This document shows positions 36,321-46,800 of a stretch of DNA of 64,000 bases, piece by piece (position 1 is the first letter of the stretch; each line of letters starts with the position of its first letter). The stretch is from Linnemannia schmuckeri (lineage: Eukaryota; Mortierellomycota; Mortierellomycetes; Mortierellales; Mortierellaceae): contig JANATG010000007.1 in NCBI GenBank assembly GCA_029449235.1, forward strand, positions 1,240,001-1,304,000, written 5' to 3'. The notes below the pieces were generated by a model, which did no database searches, was not told the DNA's origin, and worked only from the letters and a program-made list of their open reading frames with translations. The position numbers were made by a program, and so were the translations under genes.

Positions 36321-36927
36321 CTTGTAGGTGTTGTGTTGAGTGGGGAGGGCGAGGATGGGGTAGGAGAGAAATAAGAAAGAAGAAAAAGAAAGAAGAGAAG
36401 AGAAGAGAAGAGAAGAGAAAAGAAGAGAAGGAGAGAAAAAAAGCCGGGCAGGTCAATCAATATACTTCTTCCAAAAAGTCCGAGAATAAAAAATGCAATT
36501 GAGGGCCGACTGCATATGAGAGAGTACAGATGGGTTCTCGGGAAAAGACGTCCGTTTTGAGAGCATTGGGCGATAAGGACAATGTTGCAACGGGAATCTT
36601 GCCGCTTCTCACCCCTCGAACTCTTGATTTGATCGCTCTCTCGCTCGCTTCACATTACAGGGGTATGCTATCCAGATGCCCGGATCCACCTCCTTATTCT
36701 GAACAGTCCGGCACCCCGCGTCCCATCTCCAATCTCCTAGCAAGGTTCAGATCAGAATAACAATACACAGGCAGGCACACACACATATATATATATATAT
36801 CAAAGCTTCTCTTTATGATGATCTTTGTGTTATTTTATCCTCTCATCAACACCAACCAGAGACGCCTTCCCTTCTATTCGGGGAGCACGTCTCAGAGACA
36901 AGGGCTGTGCATATACATCTATCTATT
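36321..36927. other. intergenic, 607 bases, with microsatellites
   Basis: This spacer holds the promoter of the NTF2-like gene and the 3' flank of the ABC transporter. Notable are an AAGAG repeat (36390-36431) and an AT dinucleotide repeat (36784-36800). The short open frames within it look random. Confidence 0.5.
36390..36431 (+). repeat. AAGAG microsatellite
   Basis: About eight AAGAG/GAGAA units, slightly interrupted, upstream of the minus-strand NTF2-like gene. On that strand it is a CT-rich leader, so it may lie in the 5' UTR. Confidence 0.85.
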
Positions 36928-39798
36928 CTATTCCTTCTTACTGCGGACCTCATTGTCTTCTGCACATGTCTCCATCTCGTTGTCGCCAACGATCGAGTTG
37001 CTATCGCCATAGAACCTGCCCGTTTGGATCCTCCACATCTTGTAGTACTCGCCCTGGCCCCCATTATCAATCGCTGCTTGAATCAGCTCCTCATGCGTGC
37101 CGCGCTCAATAATCTTCCCGTCTTTGATGTAGAGGATCAGATCAGCATGCATGATCGTGCTCAGTCGGTGCGCAACTGCGATGGTCGTCCGGTTCTTGGT
37201 CATTTTGTTCAAGGCCTGCTGGATATCACTCTCGGTCATGCTGTCGAGCGCTGAGGTAGCCTCATCCATCACGATAATGGATGGGTTCTTCAGGATCGTC
37301 CTTGCAATCGAAATGCGTTGTCGTTCTCCTCCAGAAAGCTTGGCTCCTCGATTTCCGACGGTTGTCTCGTATCCCTTCTCAAACTTCATGATGGTATCGT
37401 GGATCTGAGCGACCTTAGCAGCTTCCTCGAGCTCTTCCTTGGATGCTGTTGTACGCCCATAATTGATGTTGTATCCAATGGTGTCATAAAAAAGAACCGG
37501 GTCCTGTGGCACGGCTCCGATGTTCTCTCGTACGCTCAGCTGGGCAACCTTGGAGATGTCCTGTCCATCGATCAGAATCCTACCAGCGCACGGGTCCCAG
37601 AACCGGACCAAGAGACGCAGGATCGTCGACTTCCCTCCTCCGGTGGGTCCAACAATGCCGACGGTTTGACCCTTCTGAACCTTGAACGAGATGTTGGAAA
37701 GACCTCTCTTGTCAGGGCTGTACTGGAAGCTGACGTTCTCAAACTCGATCTCTCCACCTGCCATGACCAATGGTGGTGCGTCTGGGATGTCATTGACAGT
37801 GGGCTCCAGCTTGAAGACCGCCATCATTTCGTCCAAGCTAGCAAGGCTATCTCGCAAGTGATTCGTCACCCAGCTTAGAGTCTGGATAGGACCCTCAAGC
37901 TGCTGTGAGTAGAGGACAAAGGTCATAAAACTCGCAGGGTCTCGCTGTCCGCTCGAAATCTCGTGTGCGCATAGCAAACATCCTGCTAGTAGGTTCCATG
38001 TCCAGATGATGGTTTGGATAATGGACAGGGACCGAAACTTGAATTGCAGGCCTGGATCTGATTTCCGCGAGTTTTCAATAGACTCTTCGTACCGCCCCAC
38101 TTCGTATGCCTCATTGGTGAAGTACTTGACCGTCTCTGCATTCATCAGCGTGTCTGTCGGGTGACTCCTCCTTGCGCCACCAGTCTGGATCATCTCCCGA
38201 TACACGCGCTTCATCATTTTTCCATGGAGCTTACTGACGATAGTGATGAGGATTGCATTGGAGATGATCAAGAGTCCATACTTCCATCCCCAGATAATGG
38301 AAAAGTAGAGGAGGGTCACCGTAACATCGCACACCGTCGGCAGAAGGGTGAAAAGGATGATGCTGGAGATTTCGGTGACGGACTGAACGCCCATTTGCAT
38401 GATGCCAATAAGTTCATGCGCCTGCTTATCCTGGTGGAACTGCATCGAGAGTGAGTGTGCGTGCTCGAAGAACCGAAGCTGCAGAGTCTCACGAATAAAA
38501 GAATTCAATGGTCTTTCAGCCGCACTGTGCAGGAGGGATAGGATGCTTGAGTGCCGCTGCAGGTAGTTGTAAAAGACATAGAGCAGAACAGATCCGACAT
38601 CAAACTTAGACAGGGCAACAGAACCATTGGTATTGCCCTCAGGGGAAAAGGCTCGGAGGAGACGCTCTGTTTGGAGAGGGACAAGGATACGGATGATTCT
38701 CTCGACAACCATAAGGGCAAATCGTAGAAAAAGCAGGAATTGAAGTCTCTTGTTGCCGACGGGGTACATCATCCGGATGGACATCAGGACCTTGGGTACG
38801 ACGGACTTGAGTGCATTGGCTCGATACTGCTCGACGGTGTCATGCTTTTTGAGCTGCTCCTTCTTATCGGCCGACTCGGCTGCCAGTTTGACCTTTCGTG
38901 CTTTCTTGGCCGATGGGTCCTTCAGCAGAGGGGCAGGCAGCGGCGATATATTGATATCCAGCCCTCCGAATAACTGGATCGCCGAGAAGATACTGATGGC
39001 TGACAGGAGACAAAGTCTGAGCGCAAAACTTCCGATCATGACTCTCTCGAGAACATCCTCGGTCACCGATGGTAGTAGCATTCGACGGTTCAGCCTGATG
39101 TTAGATCGAAAGAGGTCATCGCTGAGGAGAGTTCGACTGCCGTGGGCAATATGGGGTGACACCGACACCAGGGCGCCGACAAGTGCAGTCCATGCAAGGA
39201 GGTGGTGGCGCAAGTGGGATGTACGGGACCTTGGTATCTTGGTATCGAGGGCCAAGGACATCCAGTTCAAGGTGAAGGCGACCCATGCGGCAAGCTTGGC
39301 GAAGGCTACTGACAGGTTGGCCGAATCCCTCTGGTGGGCTTGACTGAGACAATATCCAATGACAGCCAGATCGAGGAGGTAGGTTGCTGACACCATCTGG
39401 TAAAAGCGAAGAGGTACTTGATCCACGAACGTTGAATATCTGAGCTCACCGGCGACAGTATCATCTAGACTCTTCTTCTTTTTGTCGTCGTTGCCATCGC
39501 TGTCGTCGCTGTTATCTTGAAGGTCGCCTTTGGTACTTGTTGCTGTTGTTGATGTCGTGTCAGCTCTGTGGAAGGAGGATCTACGATAAACAAGACGAGA
39601 TGTAAGCTGACTGAATCGGAGCTGTTTGATTTGGTCTAAGCGTGGGTGGAGCTGTGAAGGAAGAGGAAGAAAAATGATATACTTTGGTAGGGAAAATACG
39701 ATAGCGAGGATGAACAGCAAGAAGGGCAGGCTGCCTTCTAGCGGGGCCTTGTCGATGTGGAAAACAGCAGAAGGAGCCATCCTTGGGTGTGTGTTCAT
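36928..39798 (-). CDS. hmt1: HMT1-type ABC half transporter, intronless paralogue
   Basis: Single exon, 956 residues. N-terminal membrane helices (residues 1-300) precede a six-helix ABC transmembrane domain (about 370-660) and one nucleotide-binding domain: Walker A GPTGGGKS (about 716), Q-loop in GAVPQDPVLF, signature LSGGERQR, Walker B IIVMDEAT and the H-loop in VAHRLST. The extended hydrophobic N-terminus places it with vacuolar HMT1/ABCB6-type exporters of metal-thiol conjugates rather than the mitochondrial ATM1 group, although this is inferred. It lacks the acidic insertion of the 1-4583 paralogue: between INYGR and LSGGERQR it has the usual spacing. The start could instead be Met at 39780. 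It is divergent from the complex I gene. Confidence 0.9.
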   Translation of the reverse strand: MNTHPRMAPSAVFHIDKAPLEGSLPFLLFILAIVFSLPKYIIFLPLPSQLHPRLDQIKQLRFSQLTSRLVYRRSSFHRADTTSTTATSTKGDLQDNSDDSDGNDDKKKKSLDDTVAGELRYSTFVDQVPLRFYQMVSATYLLDLAVIGYCLSQAHQRDSANLSVAFAKLAAWVAFTLNWMSLALDTKIPRSRTSHLRHHLLAWTALVGALVSVSPHIAHGSRTLLSDDLFRSNIRLNRRMLLPSVTEDVLERVMIGSFALRLCLLSAISIFSAIQLFGGLDINISPLPAPLLKDPSAKKARKVKLAAESADKKEQLKKHDTVEQYRANALKSVVPKVLMSIRMMYPVGNKRLQFLLFLRFALMVVERIIRILVPLQTERLLRAFSPEGNTNGSVALSKFDVGSVLLYVFYNYLQRHSSILSLLHSAAERPLNSFIRETLQLRFFEHAHSLSMQFHQDKQAHELIGIMQMGVQSVTEISSIILFTLLPTVCDVTVTLLYFSIIWGWKYGLLIISNAILITIVSKLHGKMMKRVYREMIQTGGARRSHPTDTLMNAETVKYFTNEAYEVGRYEESIENSRKSDPGLQFKFRSLSIIQTIIWTWNLLAGCLLCAHEISSGQRDPASFMTFVLYSQQLEGPIQTLSWVTNHLRDSLASLDEMMAVFKLEPTVNDIPDAPPLVMAGGEIEFENVSFQYSPDKRGLSNISFKVQKGQTVGIVGPTGGGKSTILRLLVRFWDPCAGRILIDGQDISKVAQLSVRENIGAVPQDPVLFYDTIGYNINYGRTTASKEELEEAAKVAQIHDTIMKFEKGYETTVGNRGAKLSGGERQRISIARTILKNPSIIVMDEATSALDSMTESDIQQALNKMTKNRTTIAVAHRLSTIMHADLILYIKDGKIIERGTHEELIQAAIDNGGQGEYYKMWRIQTGRFYGDSNSIVGDNEMETCAEDNEVRSKKE

Positions 39799-40313
39799 CG
39801 GACGAGTTGTGCGAGGATTAATCGACCAGTGAGAAAGAGAAGAGGGATGTGGAGGAGAAGTGAGAATGATAAATGGGGAAAGGGCATATCCCTTTTAAAT
39901 GTTTCCTAAGTGCCTTTGCCAAGAAATATCAAGGTGGCGGCATATGCAACATGACATATGAAATGGCGCAGACAATAGGGACTGACCATGGTCCAAACTC
40001 CAAAGTAGGCAACTGTCAACAGTAAAGGAAAACAGAAAACTCCTCTTTCGGCAAGGGGAGGGAAGGGAGGATGTCCAGCATGTCATCGAGCATTGGTTAG
40101 TTGCTAGCTCACTTGTCAGTTTTCATGCAGCAGCTTGGTTGCTGGTCCTTTAATAATATATATTACAGGCACACTCTATGTCGATGCGAATTTGGATGTT
40201 AGAGCGAATGTCATCCAAATACAAAGCACGTGACCTCGACGACCAATATGCCTTTCTCCGGACCTCCTTCCCCCTCTGCCGCTCTCTCCTTCAAAGACCA
40301 TCTACCGCCACCC
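39799..40313. promoter_or_regulatory. divergent promoter region, 515 bases
   Basis: This region lies between the start codons of the ABC transporter (minus) and the complex I subunit (plus). Apart from the CACGTG palindrome listed separately, no site was recognised. Confidence 0.35.
40227..40232. promoter_or_regulatory. E-box palindrome CACGTG
   Basis: CACGTGAC lies 82 bases before the complex I start codon. CACGTG is the core bound by bHLH factors such as Cbf1, which in some fungi acts on respiratory genes. Function here is inferred from motif and position only. Confidence 0.35.
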
Positions 40314-43149
40314 ATGCTTCGCGTGCTCTTCTCTAAATCCGCCGGTCGTGCTGTGCGCCAGGCTGGAGGTAAATAGTAACACCAGCGCGCCTCATCGCAC
40401 CTTCACCGGACTCAACTTGTCAGGAGAAGCACTGTTCTTGTCACACAGCTCCTGATCCGCAACTCGGTCAACGAAAACCGTCGGATCAACCGGACTTCTC
40501 AGATTCAGGGTCATGTCCGAGGAAGGATTCACACGCGTCCAATCACTTCGGGATACAGTACCCCCAACAACGCAGTTATGGCTACCTTGGATCCACAATA
40601 ACAAAAATGGAAGGCATACTCTTGCTGTAAAAAGACAGGAACATAAACAACAGCGGAGAAGTCTAGCACACTAAAAGCAACTATTGGTCATGCTCGGATA
40701 TATAGCCTTTCGTCACTTCCGTACTTCAACTGTCGCCAGGAATGAGGTCGAGGTCTTTGTTGACGGCAGGTCCGTCAAGGTTGAGGCTGGCTCCGCTGTT
40801 ATTCAAGCTTGTGAGAAGGCCGGCGTCCATATCCCCCGTTTCTGCTACCACGAACGCCTCTCGGTTGCAGGAAACTGTAGGATGTGTCTGGTCGAGGTCG
40901 AAAAGTCACCCAAGCCTGTTGCCTCGTGTGCTTTCCCTGTCATGCCCGGAATGAAGATCAAGACCGACACTATTTTGGTTAAGAAGGCTCGTGAGGGTGT
41001 CATGGAGTTCTTGTTGGCAAACCACCCACTGGACTGTCCTATTTGCGATCAAGGAGGAGAGTGCGATCTTCAGGACCAGTCTGTCCGGTACGGATCTGAC
41101 CGCGGTCGTTTCTCGGAGGTTGTTGGCAAGCGTGCTGTCGAGGATAAGGACCTCGGACCTTTGATCAAGACCACCATGACTCGTTGCATTCACTGCACTC
41201 GCTGTGTGCGTTTCGCCAACGAGGTTGCTGGGTTCCAGGATCTTGGAACCTCTGGACGCGGTAATGACATGCAGATCGGAACATACATCGAAAAGACCAT
41301 GAACTCTGAGGTAACATGGTCGATATTAGGCGATACATCGTTCACTTTGTTCAGGCAAGGAGCTTGCTTGTATGACATTAATTTGCTAACCAATTGTTTT
41401 CTCGCTTCTAATTGACTTATTTACCACTTGTGACGCATTACAACCATTGGCATGGATATTGCGACGATATTTATTCTCTTTCACCTCGGATAACAGATGT
41501 CAGGAAACTTGGCAGATGTCTGCCCTGTTGGGGCTCTTCTCTCCAAACCCTACACCTTTAACGCCCGTCCCTGGGAGCTGAAGAACACTGAGTCGATCGA
41601 TGTTCTTGATGCTCTTGGATCCAACATCCGCATCGACTCTCGTGGTGTTGAAGTCATGCGCATTCTCCCTCGTCTCAACGAGGACATTAACGAGGAGTGG
41701 ATTTCCGACAGGACTCGCTCTGCATACGATGGACTCAAGACTCAACGGCTGACTACTCCCATGATCCGCAAGGGTGATACCTTTGTTAACGTCAACTGGG
41801 CTGATGCCCTCCAAAAGGTTGCCTCTGAGATGAAGGCTGCTGGTCCCGGCATTAAGGCTATTGCTGGTCAATTGGCCGACGCCGAATCTCTCGTTTCTCT
41901 CAAGGATCTTGTCAACACTCTTGGATCAGAAAACGTCACTGTGGATAACCGTCGCCAGGATACTCCCGCTCACGGCGCCGATTTCCGCTCCAACTACCTG
42001 CTGAACTCGACCATTGCCGGCATTGAACAGGCTGACGCCCTCCTCTTGGTCGGTACCAACCCTCGTCATGAGGCCTCCGTCATGAACGCTCGTATTCGCA
42101 AGGCTTTCGTCTACAACAACCTCAACATCGGGCTCGTTGGTGCCCCCGTCGACTTGACCTATGACTATGAGCACATAGGTGCTGATACAGCTGCGCTCGA
42201 GACTCTTGTCTCTGGCAAGCACGCCTTCTCGGCCCAGCTCGCTGAGGCCAAGAACCCTATGATCATTATTGGAAGCGGTGTCACCGATTTGCCTGACAGC
42301 GAATACGTCTTCTCGTCGGTGTCCAAGATTGTCAACCAGCACAAGGACAAGTTTTTCCAGGAGAACTGGAACGGCTACAACGTACTCCAGCGCGTAAGTA
42401 CCTGGTTAATTAAACACGGTCTGATTAATATGATTTACGTCAATGGTGTCTTAATTCACGGGTCACCGTCACTAATAATTTCATGTACTTTTATTTTTTG
42501 TACGGTATGGGAACTTTAGGCTGCCAGCAGAGCCGCTGCTTATGATATCGGTTTTGTCCCCCAGGCCAAGGAGACTGGAAAGACCTCGTTTGTTTACTTG
42601 CTCGAGGCCGATGAGATCTCTGCCTCTGATATTCCCAAAGATGCGTTTGTTGTCTACCAGGGCCACCACGGAGATGTCGGAGCCCAGTATGCGGATGTGA
42701 TCTTGCCTGGAGCCACATACACGGAAAAAAACGCGACATATGTAAATGCCGAAGGTCGCCCCCAGCAGACACGCGCTGCTGTACCACCACCTGGCGCTGC
42801 TCGTGAGGACTGGAAGATTATCCGTGCCATTTCAGAAGTTGCAGGAGCCACTTTGCCATATGACGATGTTCACCAGGTCCGGGATCGTCTCCGCGACATC
42901 GCCCCCTCGTTCGCCCACTATAACGTTATTGAGCCTAGTTCGGTGGCAGTAGCATCATTGGGTCTCTCAACATTGAACAAGTCGGGAGCCAAGTCAAGCA
43001 AGTCGGTGCTCACTCCTGTTATTTCAGATTATTACATGACGGATTCGATCACCCGTGCATCGTCGACAATGGCCAAGTGCTCGGTAGCATTCTCAAAGGG
43101 CACCCACCGCCCTGATGAATCCGAGTTTAAGATCGAGGCACATGCTTGA
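40314..43149 (+). CDS. NDUFS1: NADH:ubiquinone oxidoreductase 75 kDa subunit
   Basis: Exons 40314-40368, 40706-41310, 41497-42393, 42520-43149 give 728 residues, the usual length. The first exon and the next few codons supply an Arg-rich mitochondrial presequence (MLRVLFSKSAGRAVRQAG). The N-terminal ferredoxin-like domain has the N1b [2Fe-2S] cysteines in RFCYHERLSVAGNCRMC and VASCAFP. The His/Cys ligands for N5 are in HPLDCPICDQGGECDLQ, and those for N4 in CIHCTRCVRF with the later DVCPVGAL. A molybdopterin-oxidoreductase-like domain follows. The protein is part of the peripheral arm of complex I, carrying electrons from NADH toward ubiquinone. Nothing is missing. Confidence 0.95.
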
Positions 43150-43812
43150 GGATAAAAGAAAGAGAAACGAAAAATAAAATTGTAGAAACCCATGTTCTTT
43201 TTCGTTGATAAGGGAATGATGGGTGAAAATGGAGGGTCGATCCTCTTTTTTTCTATCGTTAGTGGAATTGAAACGCGAGAAGTCTCGAACAACCGAAAAA
43301 AAGTGAACCTGGTCTCACCGAGAGACGGTGTGATGAGTTTGGAGTGGGTTTGCTTGTGTGTTGTGGGGCTTAACAACCAGTCTAACCAAACAAAAAAAAC
43401 CCCACTGTTGTAACCATTGAACAACCGCCTCTCTATTTTTTTTTTTTTTTTTTTACTTTGTTGTTGTTGACGTTGACGTCGCTGGTAGCTTTGTTCATTC
43501 CTTCATTCCCTCCATTCACTTCTTCCTTCATTCCATTCCATTCTATTCCTTTCCTCCCCCCTCTTCTCTTGATTTTTTTGTACGTGTGTTCCCTTCTGCT
43601 CGCCACAGTGTCACAAACTTATCAGCTTCGCCCAGACATCAAGCATACACCTCTTAACCCTCTGCTCCTACTCATCACTGTCCTTCCTAACCTCTCTTCA
43701 TTTCTCTCCAGCTTCACCTCCTCGATACTTAATTCGCAACAAACAACAAACATTAACATTAGCTACACGGCATCACGATTGAAAAGAGTTAACAACAAAC
43801 CAGTACATCGCC
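43150..43812. other. intergenic, 663 bases
   Basis: This spacer contains the 3' end of the complex I gene, with a candidate AATAAA at 43173-43178, a T run (about 43436-43454) and a C/T-rich leader for the ABCC transporter. No gene is seen. Confidence 0.5.
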
Positions 43813-46800
43813 ATGGCCAATCGCACCGACGCCGAAAAGCGGTCGTCGGAACAGGAGCTCAACGACAAAGAGTTCAAGGGGGTCAAGATCGACCTCTTTC
43901 CAGAAAATGCACCACCTCAACCGCCACCAACAACAACAAGAGTTAAACGAGTATCGACGCCAAAGAAGAAGCCCTTTATCCTGGGAGGCCGGTTCTTCCT
44001 GCTCAACTGGTTCTACCTCTGGGTCTTTGGGCTGATCCACCGCTGTCGCGAACAATCGAATATCAAAAAGATCCTCCTCAAATTGGCGAATGTGCTCACA
44101 GCCAAGACGAACGGAGAGGATCTGGACGTTAAGTGGTCGAAGGAGAAGGCCAGTGCTGCAGCTGCTTCTCGGTAAGGAACTTGCATTCAGAAATGGATTT
44201 CAAACGGAAGCAGTAACATGGCATACATACTTTTTTTCTTCCTGCACTTTGCTTACACGGTACGTTACACACAACTATCCACACCCCCTTTTTCTTTTTC
44301 AACTCAATTGTGTGTAGGCAACCCAAGCTTATCAAGGCACTGTACAGGCTTTACGGCACAAAGTACATCCTCATCGGAGTGTGGAAGCTTATCTGGGCTG
44401 CGTGCACCTGGGCAGGCGCGTACTACTTTCTTCGTGTCTCCATCGAGTTTTTGGAAAAGGCCATGCCCACAAGGACAGGTCACCTCTACGCGATGGGGCT
44501 GCTGTTGACGTCACTTGGAAGTTCGATCGCCATCCATCAATTGTACGGTCAGTGCACCGCTCTCGGCATCCAGGTAAACATGCAACAAAAGTTTTGGTTT
44601 TTTTCTCACGATCCGATGTCAACATGTCTGCAATTTGCACACACAGACAAGCGGACAGGCGGACAGACAAAACAACCAAGAGGAGTTCTAAGTGTGCATT
44701 TTACATTTGCTAAAGCGATGCATTTATTCTTGTCCGCATTGTCGATTTGAAACCTCCCTCGTTTTTTCATGTCCATCCACCCTCCATCCTCCACCCAGAT
44801 CAAGGCTTCGATCTCCGTCCTGATCTACCGCAAAGCCCTCGTCCTGGCCCGCATCCGTGGTGGCGCCGGAGAAATTATCAACATTATATCGACCGATGTC
44901 GCACGCATTGTCGACGCGGTCACCAACTTTCATTTCTTGTGGTCAGCTATGGTCGAGACCATTCTCATCCTGGCACTGGCCTTCCCAACAGTCGGATGGG
45001 CTGCAGCCCTGACATCTGTCATTCTTGTCCTGGTGGTCCTTCCTGTCCAAATCTACCTTGGTCGACTTACCTCCAACATCCAGATCGAGCAGACTGCAGT
45101 GACGACGGAGCGTGTCCACTTGATGAGTGAGATCTTGACCGCTATTAAGCTCATCAAGTTCTATGCCTGGGAGGCACCCTTTCAGGAGCAGGTCAACCAG
45201 GTCCGCGCCAGAGAGTTGGCGCTTTTCAAGAAGAACCTACAGGTTAAAGCAATCAATATGGCTGTCGTCTTTGCACTTCCCGTCATTGTCGCAGTCTCTT
45301 CCCTTGCTGTGTACAACAGCAAACGCTCAGGACCAATCGATAGCAGTGTTGTTTTCACTGCCCTCAGTATATTCAACACACTCCGATACCCCTTCCTGAT
45401 GCTGCCTATTGCCGTCAAGAGTACCTCTGGTAAGAATCTATTCTCCTTTGCCATTGTTTCTTCTAATGAAGCACGACCGTTTTAATTAGTATATTGAAAT
45501 TTTACTATGTATTGTTTGCCACATAGGCGCCAGACTGGCACTGCGTCGATTGGACGACTTTCTGACACAGCCTGAAGTGGAGCCTCTGAAGGAGTACTCC
45601 GTCTCAGAGGGAGGAGACACCGCAATTGAGTTGGTCGATGGAGAATTCGCTTGGGACGGCGATAACAACGGACCAGCCTTGCAGGGTATCAACCTCAAGG
45701 TCAAGCGAGGAGAGGTCATCGCTATCGTGGGAGATGTTGGTTCAGGAAAGAGTTCGTTCATCGCAGCGCTTCTCGGTCAGATTCGCCAAACAGGCTCAGG
45801 ACCCAAGCTGAAGTTGTACGGTAAATCTTCGTATGTCCCACAGGAAGCCTGGTTGAACAACTTGACCCTTCGCGAGAACATTGTCTTTGGAAAGGATTTC
45901 GAGGAGGAGCGATACAACACCACCGTCAAGGTCTGTGCGCTCGAGCGCGATCTGACTCTTTTGGCTCATGGAGATCAAACTGAAATCGCTGAGCGAGGAA
46001 CCAACCTGTAGGTTACCCATTCGAGCGATATGACAGTTGCTACAGGTGTGTCCTTACTTCTTTACAACAGAAACTAATGGAGGTCTGCGTTGTATTGCCC
46101 TAATATAGGTCTGGTGGTCAGAAGCAGCGCGTCTCGTTGGCAAGAGCTGTGTACCACAAGTCTGACATCGTGCTCATGGATGATCCTCTCTCCGCTGTCG
46201 ACCAAAACGTCGGCAAACATATTTTTGACCAATGTATCCGTGGCTACCTGGCCGGTCGCACAGTCATCATTGTCACCCATCAGCTGCAGTACCTTCACCG
46301 TTGCGACAAGATTGTCATGCTCCAGTCTGGAAAGATCGCATACCAGGGCACATACCAGGAACTTATGGCCAACGAGCCCACCTTCAATACCCTGATCAAC
46401 ACTCATGTCTCGAGCGAGGATGCCGATGGAGATGACGATGGCGTTGGTCATGACGCTGGCGCAGAGGACGACGGGGAAGATGAAGAATCCGAGCTTACGC
46501 TGGAGGAGCAGCTCATTGCGAACGAGAACAGCAACCAAATCACCGCTTCAGGACCTAGTGCGTTGGCCAGTACCATGCGTAAGCGCCTGGGTGCCGGACC
46601 TCGACGACACACCTTGCCTCCCGGAACCAAGGTCGGTGATGCTCCTGGAACTGCTACTATTGTCAATCAGAACTACGCCACGATCACACCACAGGAACGT
46701 CTTCGCCTCTTGCAACGCCATCTTCCTCACATCAATAAGAATAGTATCCTCGCCAGCACCCTCGAAGAGCACGTCAACATCAACTTTATTAACCGTGCTG

